Assembly: GCA_026392815.1 (NCBI GenBank)
Contig: JAPLBI010000038.1
Location: 1-11,668, forward strand
Reading direction: 5' to 3'
DNA: 11,668 bases
Origin: Actinomycetota bacterium
GTDB lineage: Bacteria; Actinomycetota; Actinomycetes; Nanopelagicales; Nanopelagicaceae
The notes below the pieces were generated by a model. It searched no databases. It was not told where the DNA came from and saw only the letters and a list, made by a program, of their open reading frames with translations. Positions 7,913 to 11,668 of this stretch are shown here, piece by piece (the stretch's first letter is position 1; each line of letters starts with the position of its first letter). Made by a program: the position numbers and the translations under genes.

Positions 7913-7996
7913 CTGTGAATCAGGATGTGAATCGTGGGAAGTCATACCCCAGATCCAAGTCAAAGTTACGGCTGTGTTACGCGGCCCTTACTCAGC

Positions 7997-8044
7997 CCAG
8001 CGCGAAGTCATTATTTATGGACTTCTTGCCAGCGCGAAGTCATT
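7997..8044. repeat. 16-bp direct repeat with interleaved inverted hexamers at the nadE 3' end
   Basis: CCAGCGCGAAGTCATT occurs at 7997-8012 and again at 8029-8044. One copy is in the last nadE codons and the other spans its stop and the DNA beyond. GAAGTC occurs at 8004, 8036 and 8046, and its inverse GACTTC at 8020, so two mutually exclusive 6-bp stems can form, one around the stop codon. On the nadE strand the distal copy reads ATG ACT TCG CGC TGG, like the proximal one, but in another frame. Confidence 0.7.
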
Positions 8045-9702
8045 GGAAGTCTGCGATCCTTGCCAAAAGCACGCTTAGAAACCTTTGGACCTGGCGGATA
8101 TTGGCGCCGTTTGTATTCAGCCTTATCGACCATCGCAATTACTCGGCGAACCAGCGCCTCATCAAAGCCGGCCGCAAGCAACGCCGCCGATCCTTGATCT
8201 TCATCTACATAGGCCGTTAATACTCGATCGAGTAATAAGTAATCTGGAAGTAACAAGTAATCGGGAAGTGAATCAGTATCTTTTTGGTCAGGGCGCAGCT
8301 CTGCACTTGGCTCTTTCTCAATTGAGTTAACTGGAATTGGCTCGGCCTCACCGCGTGCGCGCGCGACTTCATTGCGCCAACGAGATAACGCCCAGACATC
8401 GGTCTTGTAAATATCTTTAATTGGGGCAAAGCCGCCAACGGCATCTCCGTAAAGAGTTGAGTAACCAACGGCGAGCTCTGATTTATTGCCGGTTGCTAAA
8501 ACTAAATGACCTTCTTGATTTGAGATCCCCATTAGCGCTGTTCCGCGCACCCGGGCCTGCAGATTTTCTTCAGCAACGCCCTTTAAAACCAGGTTATTCA
8601 TATAGGCATCAACCATCGGCGCAATTGGCACGGTGCGGAAATGAATGCCGGTGGCATCGGCAAAGGCTTGGGCATCAGAGATCGAATGATCGGATGAATA
8701 TTTACTTGGCATCGCAACGCCATTTACTCGCTTGGCACCAAGTGCATCGACAGCCAAGGCTGCAACTAACGCCGAATCAATGCCGCCAGATAAACCAACG
8801 ACAACGCTACGGAAGCCGTTCTTCTCAACATAGTCACGCAAGCCAACAACAATCGCGTTCCAAATTTCTTCGCGATCATCCAGGCGAACTGCCACCCCAG
8901 GAATCAGGGCGCGATCAACGCTGACTTCATCTTCAGAAATAATCACATCTGGCGAACTTGTCTTAGTCGCAACATCGATATCAACTAACGCGACGCCATC
9001 TTCAAATTGTGGCGCTCGGGCAATGGCCGCACCATCTGCGCCAACCACAATGCTGTCGCCATCAAAGACCAGATCATCTTGGCCACCGGTCATATTTACA
9101 TAGACCAATGGAGCATTGGCTTGGCGAGCGCGCTTGGTTACCAGAGCTAAACGTGTGTCATCTTTAGCGCGTTCATATGGCGAACCATTCGGAACGATCA
9201 CGAGCCCAGGTTTGCGTTCAGCAAGTTGGGCGGTAATACCGCCATCGATCCAGAGGTCTTCACAGATAGCGATTCCGATATCTGCGCCATGGATGCGCAC
9301 TACCAAAGTCTGATCGCCCGGCACAAAGTTGCGGAATTCATCGAAGACGCCGTAGTTAGGTAGATGGCACTTGGCATAGCGCGCCGCGACCTGGCCATCG
9401 CTGATGACGGCAACCATATTTTGTGGGGCGCCATTTACTTGATCTAAATAACCAACGATCGCCACACATCCACCAGTTAATTGACCAGCTAATTCAGTTA
9501 ATGCGCTCTGGCTGGCTAGTTGAAATGAAGGACGGAGCGCGAGATCTTCAACCGGGTATCCCGTCAAAACCATCTCAGGAAATACGACGATATGCGCGCC
9601 CGCATCTTGGGCGGTCGTGAAGTTGGTGCGCACCAAGGCAGCGTTGGCGACCAGATCACCAACTGTTGGGTTGACCTGGGCGAGGGCTACTCGCAACTTC
9701 AT
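8011..9702 (-). CDS. nadE: Glutamine-dependent NAD+ synthetase
   Basis: A 563-residue two-domain enzyme for the last step of NAD+ synthesis, amidating nicotinic acid adenine dinucleotide with ATP. The N-terminal nitrilase/CN-hydrolase domain (about 1-260) releases ammonia from glutamine with the triad E43 (FPEMVLTGYP), K111 (YAKCHLPNYGVFDE) and C147 (IAICEDLW). The C-terminal synthetase domain (about 275-563) has the ATP pyrophosphatase P-loop SGGIDSA (305-311) and ATGNKSELAVGY (403-414). Unusually, LPDYLL occurs twice in tandem at 479-490, just after the conserved ELRPDQKDTDS stretch, where relatives have one copy. The ATG at 9702 has no Shine-Dalgarno; TACTCT lies six bases upstream, suggesting a leaderless transcript. 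It is divergent from panB. The distal end carries short repeats around the stop codon. Confidence 0.95.
   Translation of the reverse strand: MKLRVALAQVNPTVGDLVANAALVRTNFTTAQDAGAHIVVFPEMVLTGYPVEDLALRPSFQLASQSALTELAGQLTGGCVAIVGYLDQVNGAPQNMVAVISDGQVAARYAKCHLPNYGVFDEFRNFVPGDQTLVVRIHGADIGIAICEDLWIDGGITAQLAERKPGLVIVPNGSPYERAKDDTRLALVTKRARQANAPLVYVNMTGGQDDLVFDGDSIVVGADGAAIARAPQFEDGVALVDIDVATKTSSPDVIISEDEVSVDRALIPGVAVRLDDREEIWNAIVVGLRDYVEKNGFRSVVVGLSGGIDSALVAALAVDALGAKRVNGVAMPSKYSSDHSISDAQAFADATGIHFRTVPIAPMVDAYMNNLVLKGVAEENLQARVRGTALMGISNQEGHLVLATGNKSELAVGYSTLYGDAVGGFAPIKDIYKTDVWALSRWRNEVARARGEAEPIPVNSIEKEPSAELRPDQKDTDSLPDYLLLPDYLLLDRVLTAYVDEDQGSAALLAAGFDEALVRRVIAMVDKAEYKRRQYPPGPKVSKRAFGKDRRLPMTSRWQEVHK
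8233..8268 (-). repeat. 18-bp in-frame tandem duplication inside nadE
   Basis: The copies 8251-8268 and 8233-8250 differ at two of 18 positions. In the coding sense they read CTTCCCGATTACTTGTTA and CTTCCAGATTACTTATTA, both encoding LPDYLL. Both differences are synonymous third-position changes, so the insertion is not brand-new and its protein sequence has been kept. Confidence 0.9.
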
Positions 9703-9708
9703 TCTTCA

Positions 9709-9714
9709 AGAGTA
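9709..9714 (-). promoter_or_regulatory. Probable -10 element of nadE
   Basis: TACTCT on the minus strand lies six bases before the ATG at 9702, placing initiation at the start codon. The rest of the 107-base divergent region to panB holds an AT-rich AATAAT (9759-9764) that may be the panB -10, and the palindrome CGAAGCTTCG (9785-9794) in the panB leader. Confidence 0.45.
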
Positions 9715-9809
9715 ATGGAATACCCTTAGTCCCAGAACCCGCATTAAAAAGATCCCTCAATAATTAAGACCCGGAGACTTCTCGCGAAGCTTCGAGGCTG
9801 GAGGAACAG

Positions 9810-10628
9810 ATGAGTACAACGACCCTTTATGGTGGGGCGGCACATCGTCGCGTCACGATTCTCGATTTGAAGAAGGCGAAGACCGCAGGCGAAAAATGGG
9901 CGATGCTCACTTCTTACGAACAGATGACGGCAGAGATCTTCGATACCGCAGGCATTCCTGTTCTATTGGTCGGCGATAGCGCCGGCAATAATTTTCTGGG
10001 CGAAGAGAACACCATCCCTGTGACGATCGATGAAATGATTCCGCTAACCCGCGCCGTGGTGCGCGGATCAAAGCGCGCACTTGTCATCGCAGATCTTCCC
10101 TTCGGTTCATACGAGTCATCTCCTGAACAAGCCCTGGCAACTTCGATCCGCTTCTTTAAAGAGGCCGGTGCCATGGCGGTAAAACTAGAAGGTGCGCATT
10201 TAGCAACTGTTGAAAAGTTAACCGCAGCCGGCATTCCGGTTATGGGCCACCTCGGCCTTACCCCGCAATCACTTCATCAACTTGGGGGCTATCGCGTTCA
10301 GGGCCGTGAAGATGGGGATGCGATTTTGCAGGCCGCGCTCGCTCTGGAAAAGGCTGGTGCATTCGCCATTGTCTTAGAACTCGTCTCGGCAGAACTCGCC
10401 GCAAAGATAACTGCGGCCCTTTCGATTCCAACTATCGGAATCGGCGCTGGAGTTAATTGCGATGCCCAAGTTTTAGTATGGACAGATTTAGTTGGGCTAA
10501 CTGCCAATCCACCAAAGTTGGCCAAGGCCTATCGAAATTTGCGTTCTGAAATTTCGGCAGCCGCCCAAGAATTTGCAGCCGATGTGCGTGGGGGAACTTT
10601 CCCTGGCGCCGAAAATACCTTTAACTAG
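9810..10628 (+). CDS. panB: 3-methyl-2-oxobutanoate hydroxymethyltransferase (ketopantoate hydroxymethyltransferase)
   Basis: A 272-residue TIM-barrel enzyme that transfers a hydroxymethyl group from methylenetetrahydrofolate to 2-oxoisovalerate, giving ketopantoate on the way to pantothenate and coenzyme A. Family motifs are intact: LTSYEQMTAEIFDTAGI (33-49), VGDSAGN (54-60, Mg ligand D56), ADLPFGSYE (94-102, D95), KLEG (125-128, Mg ligand E127), MGHLGLTPQS (145-154), the probable catalytic E190 in VLELVSAELA, and IGIGAG (209-214). Length is typical. The ATG at 9810 has a strong Shine-Dalgarno, GGAGG at 9800-9804, five bases upstream, unlike most neighbours. It shares its substrate 2-oxoisovalerate with LeuA elsewhere in the window. 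The MFS gene starts five bases after its stop, so the two are probably co-transcribed. Confidence 0.95.
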   Translation: MSTTTLYGGAAHRRVTILDLKKAKTAGEKWAMLTSYEQMTAEIFDTAGIPVLLVGDSAGNNFLGEENTIPVTIDEMIPLTRAVVRGSKRALVIADLPFGSYESSPEQALATSIRFFKEAGAMAVKLEGAHLATVEKLTAAGIPVMGHLGLTPQSLHQLGGYRVQGREDGDAILQAALALEKAGAFAIVLELVSAELAAKITAALSIPTIGIGAGVNCDAQVLVWTDLVGLTANPPKLAKAYRNLRSEISAAAQEFAADVRGGTFPGAENTFN

Positions 10629-10633
10629 CCCAC

Positions 10634-11668
10634 GTGGAAGAAGATAAGCGTTCAAAATTTGCGATTGATCTAACTCCGCTCAAAAAATACCCAGATTTTC
10701 GAAATTTGTGGGCCTCTGGCCTGATTACCTACCTCGGTTCGATGATCACCTACGTCGCCGTTCCCTTTCAGATCAAAGAGATGACCAACTCGTACATCGC
10801 AGTTGGTATCTCAGGGGTGGTCGAAATCGTGCCGCTGATTCTCTTTGGGCTCTATGGCGGGGTCTTAGCCGATTACGTCGATCGCAAAAAGATGATCTGG
10901 GCGACCGAAGTTGCATCCTTGGTGTTGGTCGCAATCTTGTTGGTCAATGCGCTATCTCCCAACCCCAATCTAATTCTGATCTATGTGGTCATCGGCATCT
11001 TCGCCGCCGTCAACGGCCTGCAACGCCCCAGCGCCGATGCCATCTTGCCGCGGCTCGTTGGCCATGCTGATCTTCCGGCGGCTAGTGCGTTGATGTCGCT
11101 GCGTTGGCAGCTCGGTGTAATCATCGGTCCAACAATTGGTGGAGTTTTAATTGCAACCTTCTCCGTTTCAGTTGGTTACATCGCAGATATCGCAACCTTC
11201 TTTATCTCTCTCGCATTTCTGATGCGCGTTAGAAATGTGCCTGCCAATCCAGAGGCGCAAAAGCCATCTCTGGCAGGGTTAATTGAGGGTGTGCGTTATG
11301 CATTTAGTCGCCAAGATTTAATGGGAACTTACCTAGTTGATTTAGCTGCGATGTTCTTTGCGATGCCAATTGCGCTCTTTCCATTTTGGGCAGACCAACT
11401 TGGCGCACCTTGGGCGCTCGGACTTCTCTATGCCGCCGGAACTGTTGGCTCGGTTGCGGTAACTCTGACAAGTGGTTGGACTCGCACCTATCGTTTTCAT
11501 GGCCGGGCGGTAATTTGGGCGGCCATCGGTTGGGGCGCAGCGATTGCATTTGCTGGGTTATCCAATTCCTTGATTCTGGTTCTGCTATTTCTTGCCATGG
11601 CCGGGGCGGCAGATATGGTCAGCGCACTTTTCCGGGGCGTTATTTGGAATCAAACAATCCCAGATGGA
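10634..11668 (+). CDS. MFS transporter (MFS_3/EntS-like), partial at 3' edge
   Basis: The frame runs open from GTG 10634 to the window end, 345 codons without a stop. It encodes a major facilitator with repeated hydrophobic helices starting near residue 28 (LWASGLITYLGSMITYVAVPF). The loop 2-3 signature GLYGGVLADYVDRKKM (72-87) is a clear MFS motif A. NGLQRPSADAILPRLV (127-142) and RWQLGVIIGPTIGG (157-170) are characteristic of the MFS_3 group that includes the enterobactin exporter EntS. Family length is about 400-420, so perhaps 60-80 residues lie outside. Substrate is unknown; it is probably an exporter by family. No Shine-Dalgarno precedes the GTG, and the gap after panB is five bases, so translational coupling is likely. 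The start could also be slightly different. Confidence 0.85.
   Translation, partial: MEEDKRSKFAIDLTPLKKYPDFRNLWASGLITYLGSMITYVAVPFQIKEMTNSYIAVGISGVVEIVPLILFGLYGGVLADYVDRKKMIWATEVASLVLVAILLVNALSPNPNLILIYVVIGIFAAVNGLQRPSADAILPRLVGHADLPAASALMSLRWQLGVIIGPTIGGVLIATFSVSVGYIADIATFFISLAFLMRVRNVPANPEAQKPSLAGLIEGVRYAFSRQDLMGTYLVDLAAMFFAMPIALFPFWADQLGAPWALGLLYAAGTVGSVAVTLTSGWTRTYRFHGRAVIWAAIGWGAAIAFAGLSNSLILVLLFLAMAGAADMVSALFRGVIWNQTIPDG

Noticed and set aside
6890..7963. Glutamine synthetase read as an intact 357-residue protein
   Set aside because: The last seven residues are frameshifted and the true C-terminus is encoded downstream in another frame, so this is a broken gene, not a short family member.
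7866..8220. Overlapping plus-strand frames across the glnA-nadE gap
   Set aside because: They run through the antisense of two real genes, with no ribosome site or recognisable domain.
8421..8924. 167-codon open frame on the plus strand
   Set aside because: It lies wholly opposite nadE, whose motifs are unmistakable; the translation is Arg/Gln/His-rich with no family resemblance.
10708..11070. 120-codon plus-strand frame within the last 1 kb
   Set aside because: It is an out-of-frame shadow of the MFS gene, whose own frame has motif A and stays open to the window end.

Overview
The window looks like chromosome from a small-genome planktonic actinobacterium, most likely a freshwater acI (Nanopelagicales/Planktophila-type) lineage. 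The reasons are moderate GC, very tight gene packing, actinobacterial protein variants (Zur with the FurB ligand set, GlnA2-type glutamine synthetase, two-domain NadE, long LeuA), a heliorhodopsin very close to the archetype 48C12, and several start codons that appear to be leaderless. The lineage call is inference from gene content; there is no rRNA in the window.

Layout. 1-127: intergenic, two small hairpins. 128-397 (-): small ABM-like protein. 398-471: divergent promoter region with a perfect Zur-type palindrome. 472-1604 (+): ZIP metal transporter followed by Zur, probably a zinc-repressed, self-regulated pair. 1601-4788 (-): leuA-recO-uppS, tightly packed and convergent on zur with overlapping stop codons. 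4796-4943 (-): leuA control region with promoter, a 15-codon leucine-rich leader peptide and mutually exclusive RNA stems. 4951-5904 (-): Gfo/Idh/MocA oxidoreductase. 5935-6699 (-): heliorhodopsin. 6736-7912 (-): glutamine synthetase of the GlnA2 type, broken by an internal out-of-frame deletion. 8011-9702 (-): nadE. 9703-9809: divergent promoter region. 9810-10628 (+): panB. 10634 to the end (+): MFS exporter, cut by the window edge.

How it works together. Most of the genes are housekeeping: branched-chain amino acid synthesis (leuA), pantothenate synthesis (panB), NAD synthesis (nadE), DNA repair (recO), cell-wall lipid carrier synthesis (uppS) and zinc homeostasis (ZIP-zur). The light-sensing element is heliorhodopsin next to a glutamine synthetase gene, a pairing already known in related actinobacteria. 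Here the synthetase reading frame lacks about 56 codons and changes frame, so either it is a genuine pseudogene or the sequence is mis-assembled at 6910-6919.

The most noteworthy signals are the broken glnA beside heliorhodopsin, the leuA leader peptide/attenuator, a recurrent TAnnnT-N6-ATG arrangement at five starts (a leaderless-transcription signature), and a duplicated hexapeptide in NadE. I saw no CRISPR array, IS element, phage gene, tRNA or rRNA, and no multi-gene system that looks wholly new.
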